Shown in pieces: positions 15,954 to 24,384 of a stretch of DNA of 63,668 nucleotides (positions within the stretch are counted from its first letter, which is position 1; every line of letters begins with the position of its first letter). The stretch is from an uncultured Clostridium sp. Its GTDB lineage: Bacteria > Bacillota > Clostridia > TANB77 > CAG-508. The notes beneath the pieces are model-generated. The model was not told where the DNA came from. It saw nothing but the letters and a program-made list of their open reading frames with translations, and made no database searches. Both the position numbers and the translations under genes were made by a program. Location of the stretch: assembly GCA_947575745.1 (NCBI GenBank), contig CANPOS010000007.1:1-63668 (forward strand), written 5' to 3'.

Positions 15954-17246
15954 ATGGAAGAAATAGATAGAAAGAAATTAAATAAAATTAGACGAAGAAA
16001 TGCAAAACTATATCCAATATACAAAATGTTTTCATGGGATTTGTTATTTTTTTATTCGATTGAATTTTTATTTTATACAATAACGAAGAAAGTTACAGCA
16101 TCAGAAATCCTAATAATAAATGGTTTTTATTTATTTTTTAGGATAATAATGCAGATACCAGCAGTAACAATTACAGACCTTTTAGGAAAAAGAAAAAGTA
16201 TAATACTTGGAAATATCCTATTAATGTTTTATATATTAATCTTAATAATATTTCCAGGTGCAATAAGTATTATAATAGCTGATTTGATATTTTCTTTAGG
16301 ATATGATATGAAAACTATTGCAGAACCAAATTTGTTGTATGACTCTGTTTCAACAAGAGGTGGAGAAGGGATATACTCAAAAATAGAAGCAAAAGGAGGT
16401 AGCTGGTATTATTTATTAGATGGTGTAGCATCACTAATGGCAGGTTATTTATTTGTTATGAATAACTATATACCAATGTTTATCTGTCTAGGGTTTATCT
16501 TGATATCTACAATATTATCATTTGGCTTTAAAGATGTGTATAAAACAGAAAAAATTGAAAGTGCAAATTTATCTAATACACTAAAAGAATATAAAAAAGA
16601 TTTAAAAAGTTCATTTAAATTTATATTAAAATCAAAGAGAATGAAAGCATATTTATTGTTTCAAATAGTATTATATGGATTAATAGAAATAATCGAAACA
16701 TATCAAGGAGATTTACTTATAACAATAGGAGTGCCAGAGGAACAATTTTCAATGATATTTGCAGTTTTAATATTTATTGGAGGACTTTCACTTTCATTAA
16801 AGAAACAAATAGAAAAAACATTTAAAAATAGAACATTAGCATTTATATCATTAATGTATATAGGTGCATGCGTTGCTATAGGTGCAATTTCTAGCATATT
16901 TGCGGGAACACAAATTATTCCATTTATACTAATGTTATTTGCAATACAAAAATGCTCTACATCAACTTGGTATATATTAGAAGTTAAATACTTAAAGAAT
17001 TTTACAAAGGAAGAAGAAAGAAACAAAATAACATTTATGTATGAATTTATAGGGGGAATATCAGCAAGTATTGCATCTATTATTGGAGGAATATTATTAA
17101 AAATGGTAAATGTTAAAAGTGCATTTTTAATGGTAGGACTTGCATATTTAGCAATTATGATAATTACTTTAGAGTATATGAGGACAAGATTTGGACTAAA
17201 GCCAGAGGAATACAAAAAAGAAGATATAGAGTTTGAACATAAATAA
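15954..17246 (+). CDS. MFS-family transporter
   Basis: The 430-residue protein has about twelve hydrophobic segments with the MFS halves separated by a basic loop around 200-225. The motif-A-like ITDLLGKRKSIILGN (about 75-89) sits between helices 2 and 3, and FKNRTLAFISL is the equivalent in the second half. It resembles MFS proteins of Firmicutes of unknown substrate. It shares a transcription unit with the following ABC exporter (12-base gap), suggesting linked export functions. Its Shine-Dalgarno is AGAAGG. Confidence 0.8.
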   Translation: MEEIDRKKLNKIRRRNAKLYPIYKMFSWDLLFFYSIEFLFYTITKKVTASEILIINGFYLFFRIIMQIPAVTITDLLGKRKSIILGNILLMFYILILIIFPGAISIIIADLIFSLGYDMKTIAEPNLLYDSVSTRGGEGIYSKIEAKGGSWYYLLDGVASLMAGYLFVMNNYIPMFICLGFILISTILSFGFKDVYKTEKIESANLSNTLKEYKKDLKSSFKFILKSKRMKAYLLFQIVLYGLIEIIETYQGDLLITIGVPEEQFSMIFAVLIFIGGLSLSLKKQIEKTFKNRTLAFISLMYIGACVAIGAISSIFAGTQIIPFILMLFAIQKCSTSTWYILEVKYLKNFTKEEERNKITFMYEFIGGISASIASIIGGILLKMVNVKSAFLMVGLAYLAIMIITLEYMRTRFGLKPEEYKKEDIEFEHK

Positions 17247-17258
17247 AAGGGAAAAGTT

Positions 17259-18860
17259 ATGAAGTATCCATTTAAAATTTTAAATAAAAAGAAGTTTATA
17301 TTATGCTATATAGATGCATTTATAGTAAATTTATGTATATACTTAATGCCAGTAGTGCTTGCAATTTCTACTACAAAACCATTTACTCTAGAGAAATTTG
17401 AATATCTAATAATAGCAATTGTAGTTATAAAAAGCATAGAAATAATACTTAATCATGTATGGGTAGTGTATATTGTAAAATTTGAGGAAACCTATGCAAA
17501 AGATTTACAACTTGCGTATTTTAACAGAATTATAAAGATGAAACCATATAAATTAAATAAAGTACATAATGGTTTTTTAAAAAAACAAATAGATATAATT
17601 TCAGAAGAAGCTAAGGAATTTATGGAATCAATACTTGAAACAGTAAATGGATTTTGTATATCTATTACTATATTTCTAATTCAAGTAATAAATCAAGATA
17701 TTAATATGTTTTTAATTTGTCTAGTAATGATTTTTGTCATGATAATATATAATATTTGGTTAGGTAAAAAATCTGTGATAGTGCAAACAAAATATAATAA
17801 TGTATATTCAAAGTATAATGCTAAGTATGTTGATTTTCTTCAAAACATAAAGACAGTAAAAAGATTAAACGCAGGGAAATATGCAAATTCTAAAAATGAG
17901 GCTACATTTAAAGAAGTAATTCCAAAACTAAAAAAAATGAATATATTTTACTCATTAAGAACAAATGGAGTACAGTTTTTGGTATATTTTATGTATGTAA
18001 TTATACTTATGAATTTATATTTTAAAATGAAAAATGGAGAAGATATATTGTCTTATTTATTATTTTATGCAACAATATTTAGTGGGTTGACAATAGAACT
18101 CAAAGATTTATCTAGGTTATTTATGCATTATAATAAATTTAATGCAGCAACTAATCAAGTAGAAGATATAATAGAAGAAGAAAATCAAGAAAGCATTATA
18201 AATGAATGGGAAAAAATAGAAATATCAAATTTAAAGTTTAAATATAATGAAGAAACAAAAACAGAAATTAGTGTTCCTAGTTTTGTTATTAATAAAAATG
18301 ATAAAGTTAGTATAGTTGGAAAGTCTGGACAGGGGAAAACGACATTTTTAAATATTTTTTCTAAAGATATAGAGGCAAACAATTTAAGTTATAAAATTGA
18401 CGGAGAATTAAAACAAGGAAAATTTGATTTAGTATATATATCGCAAGAAATTGATTTATTTGATTTAACAATTAGAGAAAATTTATGTTTAGGAAAAAAT
18501 ATAGAAGATAAAAAACTTATGGAATATTTAAAGGCTGCTGGACTTGAAGAGTGGGTAGAAAATTTGGAAAATGGATTAGATACAGTTGTAGGGGAAAGAG
18601 GACTAAAATTATCAGCAGGACAAAAACAAAGGCTAAATATAATAAGAGGGATTTTGCTTGAAAAAGATATGTATATTTTAGATGAACCTACCTCTAATTT
18701 AGATAAAGAAACAGAAGAATTGATTATAAAATTAATAAAAAAATGTTTAAAATACAAAACACTAATTATAGTTACACATAGAGATAAAATCAAAGAAATA
18801 TGTAATAGACATTATGAATTTATTAATAACACAATGAAAGAAGAATATATTAAAGTTTAA
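17259..18860 (+). CDS. ABC-type exporter, fused permease and ATPase
   Basis: The 533-residue half-transporter has an N-terminal six-helix domain (about 1-310) and a nucleotide-binding domain with Walker A GKSGQGKTT (about 352-360), a Q-loop in YISQEIDLFD, signature LSAGQKQR (about 452-459), Walker B MYILDEPTSNLD and the H-loop IVTHRDK. Both catalytic Glu and switch His are present, so it should hydrolyse ATP, probably as a homodimer. No CGG codon occurs in frame. Substrate is unknown. It is coupled to the MFS gene upstream. Confidence 0.85.
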   Translation: MKYPFKILNKKKFILCYIDAFIVNLCIYLMPVVLAISTTKPFTLEKFEYLIIAIVVIKSIEIILNHVWVVYIVKFEETYAKDLQLAYFNRIIKMKPYKLNKVHNGFLKKQIDIISEEAKEFMESILETVNGFCISITIFLIQVINQDINMFLICLVMIFVMIIYNIWLGKKSVIVQTKYNNVYSKYNAKYVDFLQNIKTVKRLNAGKYANSKNEATFKEVIPKLKKMNIFYSLRTNGVQFLVYFMYVIILMNLYFKMKNGEDILSYLLFYATIFSGLTIELKDLSRLFMHYNKFNAATNQVEDIIEEENQESIINEWEKIEISNLKFKYNEETKTEISVPSFVINKNDKVSIVGKSGQGKTTFLNIFSKDIEANNLSYKIDGELKQGKFDLVYISQEIDLFDLTIRENLCLGKNIEDKKLMEYLKAAGLEEWVENLENGLDTVVGERGLKLSAGQKQRLNIIRGILLEKDMYILDEPTSNLDKETEELIIKLIKKCLKYKTLIIVTHRDKIKEICNRHYEFINNTMKEEYIKV

Positions 18861-18874
18861 AAGGAGAAGATAAA

Positions 18875-19714
18875 ATGCAAAGATTTAATTATCATTCACA
18901 TACTTATAGATGTGGACATGCAGATTTTGATATGACTGATGAGGAGTATGTACAAGAATATATAAAAATGGGATTTAAGAAAGTTGCTTTTACTGACCAT
19001 TGCCCAGAAAAAAATAAAATAGATAAAAGAAATGACATGAGGATGGAGTACACTGAAAGGAAAGAGTATTTAAGTAGCGTAAAATCTTTAAAAGAAAAGT
19101 ATGCAGATAAAATTCAAATAGAAACAGGATATGAGGTAGAATACTTACCAGGAGAAGAAGAAAATTTAAAGGAATTAAAAGGAGAAACTGATAAATTAAT
19201 TCTAGGGCAACACTTTGTATATGATGATAATAAAAATCTGGTTATAATAAGGAAAACTGATATTCCAAATGAAGAATTATTAAGATATGCAGAGTATATT
19301 AAAAAAGCAATGGAATTAGGCATACCAGATATAATTGCACACCCAGATTTGTTTATGTTGGCAAAAGAAGAATTTGGAGAAACAGAAGCAAAGACGGCAA
19401 AAATTATTTGTGAAGCGGCAGAGAAGTATAATATTCCTTTAGAAATAAATTTAAATAATATATTTGCACATACATATTATGAACATAGAAAATTAAATGA
19501 CTATCCTATTGAAATACAAAGGACAAAATTGGGCAGAGTAGGATATCCTTGCAAAGATTTTTGGAAAATAGCAAGCAAGTATAATATTAAGGTTTTATAT
19601 GGAGCAGATATACACCGTAGGGGACAGATTTTGTTATTTGATAAATTAGTAAGTTTTGCAAACGAAATAATAGGAGAAGAAATAATAAGCAAATTAAAAT
19701 TTATAGAAGAATGA
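18875..19714 (+). CDS. Histidinol-phosphatase-like PHP-domain phosphoesterase
   Basis: The 279-residue protein has PHP metal-binding motifs: NYHSHTYRCGHADFD at the N-terminus, FTDHCPE (about 47-53), a Glu in ETGYEVEY, GQHFVY (about 116-121), IAHPDLF (about 155-161) and GADIHRRG near the end. This order matches HisJ-type histidinol phosphatases, which dephosphorylate histidinol phosphate. No other histidine genes are nearby, so it may serve another phosphoester. The start follows AAAAGGAG. It overlaps an early possible start of dxr. Confidence 0.83.
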   Translation: MQRFNYHSHTYRCGHADFDMTDEEYVQEYIKMGFKKVAFTDHCPEKNKIDKRNDMRMEYTERKEYLSSVKSLKEKYADKIQIETGYEVEYLPGEEENLKELKGETDKLILGQHFVYDDNKNLVIIRKTDIPNEELLRYAEYIKKAMELGIPDIIAHPDLFMLAKEEFGETEAKTAKIICEAAEKYNIPLEINLNNIFAHTYYEHRKLNDYPIEIQRTKLGRVGYPCKDFWKIASKYNIKVLYGADIHRRGQILLFDKLVSFANEIIGEEIISKLKFIEE

Positions 19715-19728
19715 TGGGAGAGATTTTT

Positions 19729-20868
19729 ATGAAAAAAGTTGCAATTTTTGGTTCAACAGGATCTATTGGACAAAGTACATTAAATGTAGTTAGAGAAAAT
19801 CCAGAATTATTTAAAGTAGTTACATTAGTTGCAGGAAAGAATATAAACAGATTAATGGAACAAATAGAAGAATTTAATCCTACGAATGTTTATATAACTG
19901 ATAGAGAAAATGCAGAAATATTAAAAGAAAAATATGAAAGATTAAATATATTTTATGGAGAAGATGGAATGGAACAAATATCAAATTTAGTAGATTTTGA
20001 TATTTCAGTTTCCGCATTAGTTGGTATTGCAGGACTTAAACCAACATATAACATGATAAAACATGGAAAAACAGTAGCACTTGCAAATAAAGAAGTTCTT
20101 GTAGCAGGTGGAGAATTAATAATAAAAACTGCAAAGGAAAATGGAGCTAAACTTCTTACAGTAGATAGTGAACATAGTGCTATAATGCAATGTTTAAATG
20201 GTGAAGAAAGCAATAAAATTGATAAAATTTTATTAACAGCATCAGGTGGACCATTTTTTGATAAAGAAATAACAGATAAAATTACAGTTGAAGAAGCATT
20301 AAATCATCCTACTTGGAATATGGGACAAAAAGTAACGATAGACTCAGCAACTATGATGAATAAAGGATTTGAGGTAATGGAGGCAAAATGGCTATTTGAT
20401 GTGAATCCCAATCAAATTGAAGTTGTAGTACATAGAAAGAGTTTATTGCATTCAGCAGTACAGTATGAAGATGGAACTATTATTGCAAATATAGGACCAA
20501 AATCAATGCAAATACCAATAGCTTATGCATTAAATTATCCAGAAAGATTACCAAATCAAATAGAGAAATTAGACTTATTTGAAATAGTAGATTTGAAATT
20601 TGAAAAACCAGATTTAGATAAATTTAAATGTTTAGCATTAGCATATAAAGCAATAGAAAAAGGACATTGTTATCAAGTTATATTAAATGCGGCAGACGAG
20701 GTTTTAGTTGATGCATTTTTGAATAAAAAGATAAAATTTACAGATATACCAAAAGGAATAGAAACAATGATGAACATGTATGAAAAAAGAGGATTGAACA
20801 CAGTAGAGGAGATACTTGAATTTGATAGAGAAGTAAAAGAAAAGACAAAAGAAATGTTAGCAAATTGA
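19729..20868 (+). CDS. dxr: 1-deoxy-D-xylulose 5-phosphate reductoisomerase
   Basis: The product carries out the NADPH-dependent step of the MEP isoprenoid pathway from DXP to MEP. Visible hallmarks are the Rossmann motif GSTGSIGQSTL near the N-terminus, LANKEVLVAGG, the catalytic region TVDSEHSAIMQ, LTASGGPF, HPTWNMGQKVTIDSATMMNKGFE (metal and substrate binding) and the C-terminal helical part. At about 379 residues it is full length. I chose the ATG at 19729 because GGGAGAG lies at 19716-19722; the track start at 19711 overlaps the preceding gene. Confidence 0.95.
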   Translation: MKKVAIFGSTGSIGQSTLNVVRENPELFKVVTLVAGKNINRLMEQIEEFNPTNVYITDRENAEILKEKYERLNIFYGEDGMEQISNLVDFDISVSALVGIAGLKPTYNMIKHGKTVALANKEVLVAGGELIIKTAKENGAKLLTVDSEHSAIMQCLNGEESNKIDKILLTASGGPFFDKEITDKITVEEALNHPTWNMGQKVTIDSATMMNKGFEVMEAKWLFDVNPNQIEVVVHRKSLLHSAVQYEDGTIIANIGPKSMQIPIAYALNYPERLPNQIEKLDLFEIVDLKFEKPDLDKFKCLALAYKAIEKGHCYQVILNAADEVLVDAFLNKKIKFTDIPKGIETMMNMYEKRGLNTVEEILEFDREVKEKTKEMLAN

Positions 20869-20919
20869 ATTTAGGCGACTAATTGGTGACCAAATTTACA
20901 CAAAAATATAAAATTACTC

Positions 20920-20948
20920 TTGACAGTAAGTGCGAAATGTGCTAATAT
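20920..20948 (+). promoter_or_regulatory. Promoter of tRNA-Leu
   Basis: TTGACA (20920-20925) and TAATAT (20943-20948) are 17 bp apart, and TGC precedes the -10 (extended -10). Transcription would begin about 14 bases before the mature tRNA. Confidence 0.85.
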
Positions 20949-20968
20949 ATATACTGTTCGAGAGAAAT

Positions 20969-21052
20969 GCGGGCGTGGCGGAACTGGCAGACGCGCTGGT
21001 CTTAGGAACCAGTGTCAACGACGTGGAGGTTCAAGTCCTCTCGCCCGCACCA
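20969..21052 (+). tRNA. tRNA-Leu (anticodon UAG)
   Basis: The acceptor stem GCGGGCG pairs with CGCCCGC, and A-CCA is encoded at 21049-21052. The anticodon stem-loop is CTGGT-CTTAGGA-ACCAG, giving anticodon TAG, which reads CUN codons. A long variable arm (TGTCAACGACG region) and a T-loop GGTTCAAGTCC are typical of leucine tRNAs. The total length is 84 bases. Confidence 0.97.
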
Positions 21053-21082
21053 ACCACGAGATTAAACGAACATAAAAATCTT

Positions 21083-21112
21083 ATTCCAACTCTTATAAGT
21101 TGGAATTTTTTA
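21083..21112 (+). terminator. Terminator of tRNA-Leu
   Basis: ATTCCAACT (21083-21091) pairs with AGTTGGAAT (21098-21106) and is followed by a T run. Confidence 0.9.
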
Positions 21113-21190
21113 ACTTTTTATGAAAGAATAAATTCATTGAAAAGCAAACCAGAAAAAATTTGATAAAAGTATAAAAGAACAAAAACAAAG

Positions 21191-21217
21191 CAAGGTAGAT
21201 TATTCTATCTTGTTTTG
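21191..21217 (+). terminator. Second hairpin terminator downstream of tRNA-Leu
   Basis: CAAGGTAGA (21191-21199) pairs with TCTATCTTG (21204-21212) with one G-U pair and ends in TTTTG. It may be a backup terminator or the end of a short unannotated RNA from 21113 onward. Confidence 0.6.
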
Positions 21218-21225
21218 TAAATTGG

Positions 21226-21254
21226 TTGATAAAAGCATAAATTTATGATACTAT
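21226..21254 (+). promoter_or_regulatory. Promoter of the VanZ-like gene
   Basis: TTGATA (21226-21231) and TACTAT (21249-21254) are separated by 17 bp, about 30 bases upstream of the ATG at 21283. Confidence 0.65.
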
Positions 21255-21282
21255 TTATCTGTGCAAATTTATAGGGGAAATT

Positions 21283-21765
21283 ATGAAGAAAGAAACTGTT
21301 CTAAAAATAATAAAATATTTGTTTATAATTTATTGTATAGTATTAATATATATTTTATTTTTATATGGATTTAGAACTGAAAATCAATTTAATTTTGAAA
21401 TTTTCTCAAAATAGCATTTTGAAATGCCGAATATTATACCATTTAAAACAATTTTTTCTTATTTGGAAAGGGCATATAGTTCTACAATAAATACTAATAT
21501 CGTAGTTACCAATTTGCTTGGAAACTTATTATTGTTTGTGCCTATGGGAATGGCATTACCTGTCTTATTTAATGAAAAATTTAATAAATTGTGGAAAACA
21601 ATAATTTTTGTTATTGCTTTAGTAATAATAATTGAAATTACACAATTTATTACTCTTACTGGGTCAGCAGATATAGATGATTTAATTTTAAATATTATTG
21701 GTGCAATTATCGGATATGGAATTGTAAAAATCAAAACATTGAGAAAAATTTTGCAATTAGATTAA
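21283..21765 (+). pseudogene. VanZ-like membrane protein interrupted by an in-frame TAG
   Basis: The frame starts at ATG 21283 behind AGGGGAAA, encodes one transmembrane helix (YLFIIYCIVLIYILFLYGF), and hits TAG at 21412-21414. It resumes in the same frame with NIIPFKTIFSYLER, LLGNLLLFVPMGMALPVLF, IEITQFITLTGSADIDDLILN and IIGAIIGYG, the standard VanZ core. VanZ-family proteins are membrane proteins, one of which gives teicoplanin resistance. A single nonsense change splits an otherwise well-preserved gene. A shorter product from 21424 cannot be excluded, but it would lack the first helix. Confidence 0.75.
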
Positions 21766-21792
21766 TAACAAATTTTATAATGTGTTAATGTT

Positions 21793-21933
21793 ATGAGATT
21801 AATAGATTATACAGAAAAGTCAAATAATAACAAGGTTATGTCAGAAAAAGATAAAATGTTAGCAGGAGAATTATATGATGCTAATTATAATATAGATTTA
21901 GAAAAAGAAAGAGAACAAGCAAAAGATTTATAG
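21793..21933 (+). pseudogene. N-terminal fragment of a maltose/sugar O-acetyltransferase
   Basis: The 46-codon frame contains SEKDKMLAGELYDANYN and LEKEREQAKDL, the conserved N-terminal segment of Maa/LacA-type sugar O-acetyltransferases. It ends at TAG 21931, where the left-handed beta-helix domain should begin. None of that domain follows, because the Rrf2 gene starts 17 bases later. This is a truncated remnant. Confidence 0.7.
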
Positions 21934-21950
21934 AAATAGGAGTAAATAAT

Positions 21951-22349
21951 ATGAAAATATCAACAAAAGGAAGATATGCCTTAAGAGTAATGGTAGATTT
22001 AGCGTTAAATGATAATGGAAAATATATAACAGTTAAAGAGATAGCTGCAAGACAAGAAATATCCAATAAATATTTAGAACAAATTATGGCAATGTTAAAT
22101 AAAGCAGGATATTTAGAAACAGCAAGAGGAACAGCGGGGGGATATAAATTAGCTAAAAAAGCAAGCGAATATATAGTAGGAGATATATTAAAGGTAACAG
22201 AAGGAGATTTAAAGCCAATAGATTGTCTTACAGAAGAAGGAAAATGTAAAAGACAAGCTAACTGTATGACACATTCTTTTTGGAAAGGACTAGATAATAC
22301 AATTAATGAGTATCTAAATAGCAAGACTTTAGAAGATTTAATAAGATAA
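21951..22349 (+). CDS. Rrf2/IscR-family transcriptional regulator
   Basis: The 132-residue protein has the Rrf2 winged-helix N-terminus (MKISTKGRYALRVMVDLAL) and the recognition helix region ISNKYLEQIMAMLNKAGYL. RGTAGGYKLAK forms the wing. Three cysteines (DCLTEEGKCKRQANC, about 91-105) are placed as Fe-S ligands in IscR. Such proteins sense the Fe-S status of the cell and repress iscS/iscU genes. Those genes follow here, and matching dyads flank their promoter. The start follows AATAGGAG. Confidence 0.88.
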   Translation: MKISTKGRYALRVMVDLALNDNGKYITVKEIAARQEISNKYLEQIMAMLNKAGYLETARGTAGGYKLAKKASEYIVGDILKVTEGDLKPIDCLTEEGKCKRQANCMTHSFWKGLDNTINEYLNSKTLEDLIR

Positions 22350-22354
22350 TGAAT

Positions 22355-22386
22355 TATAAGAGTGCACTTCAGAAGTGCTCTTATTG
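22355..22386 (+). terminator. Hairpin after the Rrf2 gene
   Basis: ATAAGAG and CTCTTAT form the outer stem and CACTTC/GAAGTG the inner one. The following TTATTG is only weakly T-rich, so termination may be partial. It is followed by a stretch with AGGCTATG...AGCCTAT that may form another weak stem. Confidence 0.6.
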
Positions 22387-22470
22387 TGCAAAAAAACAGG
22401 ACTCTCGAATGTTCACCTGCAGGCTATGTATGCTATGGTGAATGAGGAGCCTATATTTTTATATTTATTT

Positions 22471-22521
22471 CCTATTGACTTAGTAGGGAATAGGTGATAT
22501 AATTCCTACTAAATTAATAGG
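22471..22521 (+). promoter_or_regulatory. iscS promoter flanked by two Rrf2/IscR-type operators
   Basis: TTGACT (22475-22480) and TATAAT (22498-22503) are 17 bp apart. A 17-bp dyad CCTATTGACTTAGTAGG (22471-22487) covers the -35. A second, CCTACTAAATTAATAGG (22505-22521), lies just after the -10 and differs from the reverse complement of the first at two positions. The pair is best explained as binding sites of the adjacent Rrf2-family regulator. Confidence 0.8.
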
Positions 22522-22536
22522 AGAGGAAAAGAAAAA

Positions 22537-23718
22537 ATGAAAACAATATATTTAGATAACAATGCGACGACAAAAACAGATGAAGAAGTGGTAAAAGAGA
22601 TGTTACCATATTTATTAGATAACTATGGAAATCCTTCGTCAATTTATAAAATTGGTAGAGATAATAGAAAAGCCATAGAGGATGCAAGGGAAAAGGTAGC
22701 AGACATATTAAATTGTGAACCTAGCGAAATTTATTTTACATCAGGTGGAAGTGAGAGCGATAATATAGCAATAAGAGGGATTGCACATAGTTATAGAAAT
22801 AAAGGAAACCATATAATTACATCTAAGATTGAGCATCCAGCAGTATTAGAAACTTGTAAACAACTAGAAAATGAAGGCTTTGAAGTAAGCTATATAAATG
22901 TTGATGAAAATGGGATATTAGATTTAGAGGAATTAAAAAGTAAAATAAAAGATAATACAACACTTATAACAGTTATGTTTGCAAACAATGAAATAGGGAC
23001 AATCCAGCCTATAAAGGAGATAGGAGAAATTGCAAAAGAAAGAAATATAATATTTCACACAGATGCAGTACAAGCAGTAGGAAGCATAAAAATAGATGTA
23101 AAAGAATTAAATATTGACAGCCTTTCATTATCTGCACACAAGTTTTATGGACCAAAAGGAATAGGAGTTCTATATGTAAAAAAAGCAGTGAAATTTGAAA
23201 AGTTTATCAAAGGCGGACATCAGGAAAAAAACAAAAGAGCAGGGACAGAAAATGTTGCAGGAATTGTAGGACTAGCTAAGGCAATGGAACTTGCTTATAA
23301 AGATTTGGAGGAACATAACAAAAAGATTAAAGAGCTAAGAGATTATTATGTAGAGCAAATAAAAGAGAAAATACCATATATAAAAATAAATGGAGATATG
23401 GAAAAAAGATTACCAGGAAATAGTAATATTTCTTTTAGATTCATTGAAGGAGAGGGGTTATTGCTAAATTTGGATTTAAAAGGAATTTGTGCATCAAGTG
23501 GTAGTGCATGTACTTCTGGCTCATTAGATCCTTCTCATGTATTACTTGCAATAGGACTTCCACATGAAATAGCACATGGATCTCTAAGAATTTCAATAGG
23601 AAAGTATAACACAAAAGAGGAGATTGACTATGTAATAGAAAATCTGGTAGAAATTGTAGGAAGGCTTAGAGAAATGTCACCATTATGGGAAAAATTTATG
23701 GAGGAGGAAAATAGTTAA
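22537..23718 (+). CDS. iscS: Cysteine desulfurase (NifS/IscS family)
   Basis: The 393-residue PLP enzyme releases sulfur from cysteine for Fe-S cluster assembly. Visible marks are YLDNNATTKTDEEV at the N-terminus, the GGSESDNIAIRG cofactor loop, HTDAVQAVG, the PLP lysine in SLSAHKFYGPKGIG (about 200-213) and the catalytic-Cys loop SSGSACTSGSLDPSH (about 328-342). The N-terminus and length are normal. The Shine-Dalgarno is AGGAGAGG inside the promoter-proximal operator. The nifU/iscU gene starts at its last base, so the two are coupled. Confidence 0.94.
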   Translation: MKTIYLDNNATTKTDEEVVKEMLPYLLDNYGNPSSIYKIGRDNRKAIEDAREKVADILNCEPSEIYFTSGGSESDNIAIRGIAHSYRNKGNHIITSKIEHPAVLETCKQLENEGFEVSYINVDENGILDLEELKSKIKDNTTLITVMFANNEIGTIQPIKEIGEIAKERNIIFHTDAVQAVGSIKIDVKELNIDSLSLSAHKFYGPKGIGVLYVKKAVKFEKFIKGGHQEKNKRAGTENVAGIVGLAKAMELAYKDLEEHNKKIKELRDYYVEQIKEKIPYIKINGDMEKRLPGNSNISFRFIEGEGLLLNLDLKGICASSGSACTSGSLDPSHVLLAIGLPHEIAHGSLRISIGKYNTKEEIDYVIENLVEIVGRLREMSPLWEKFMEEENS

Positions 23719-24159
23719 TGGAATATTCAGAAAAAGTGGTAGATCACTATACTAACCCAAGAAATGTTGGTAAAATAGAAGATGCTTCAGGAATAGGAGA
23801 AGTTGGAAATCCTGTTTGTGGAGATATTATGAAGATGTTTATAAAAGTAGAAAATAATATCATTATAGACGTTAAATTTAAAACATTTGGATGTGGAGCA
23901 GCAATTGCAACAAGTAGTATATCAACAGAAATGATAAAAGGAAAAATGATAGAAGAAGCATTAAAGCTAAAAAATACAGATGTAGTAGACTCTTTAGGCG
24001 GACTTCCACCAGTGAAGCTACATTGTTCTGTTCTAGCAGAAGAGGCAATACATGAGGCTATTGCAGATTATTATAGGAAAGAACGGAAAATTAACAGAAG
24101 AGGAAATAAAACAAAAGTGTAATTTAAAAGAACATCACTGTGAAGGGTGTGGAGAATAA
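23718..24159 (+). CDS. NifU/IscU-type Fe-S scaffold, with +1 shift at CGG 24084
   Basis: The scaffold has the three cluster-ligand cysteines in NPVCGDIM, FGCGAAIA and LHCSVLAEEAI. Read without a shift it ends at 24122 after a basic, atypical tail. At codon 123 the read is GAA CGG AAA. Skipping C gives GGA AAA TTA ACA GAA GAG and an acidic, family-like tail (GKLTEEEIKQKC, then HHCEGCGE) ending at TAA 24157-24159, about 146 residues. The restored Cys-rich end is typical of NifU-like proteins that pair with NifS. It accepts sulfur from the upstream desulfurase. Confidence 0.85.
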
Positions 24160-24204
24160 AATTTTTCTTGCAAACTGTCTAACATTACATTATAATTAAT
24201 AAAA

Positions 24205-24351
24205 AAGTTTGAAAAATAATCAGCATATTGCGAAGTAGCTTAAAAATAAGGAATACAATTTGCTAAAGCAAATTGCATACTGAGACTGTAACGAGTAAAC
24301 TCTAACAGTCTCAGCAAATGCCTAGCACTATACTAATTCTTTTTCAAACTT
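24205..24351 (+). ncRNA. Nested-hairpin element in the leader of the LtaS-like gene
   Basis: A perfect 12-bp outer repeat (AAGTTTGAAAAA at 24205-24216, TTTTTCAAACTT at 24340-24351) encloses two tandem hairpins: CAATTTGC-taaa-GCAAATTG (24256-24275) and TGAGACTGT/ACAGTCTCA (24281-24289/24305-24313). The shape is a closed multi-branch junction. It could be a structured 5' leader RNA, a MITE-like insertion or both. It ends 33 bases before the coding start. I do not recognise it as a known riboswitch. Confidence 0.5.
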
Positions 24352-24384
24352 GGTTTGTGCTTTAAGAAGGAATAATTAGTAAAA

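Noticed and set aside
16703-17215. 170-residue minus-strand ORF inside the MFS gene
   Set aside because: Shadow of an AT-rich membrane-protein gene; no ribosome binding site or family match. The same applies to 46928-47593, 38739-39329 and 30995-31504 on the minus strand.
20930-21163. 77-residue ORF overlapping the tRNA
   Set aside because: It is a translation of the tRNA-Leu gene and its terminator; no ribosome binding site.
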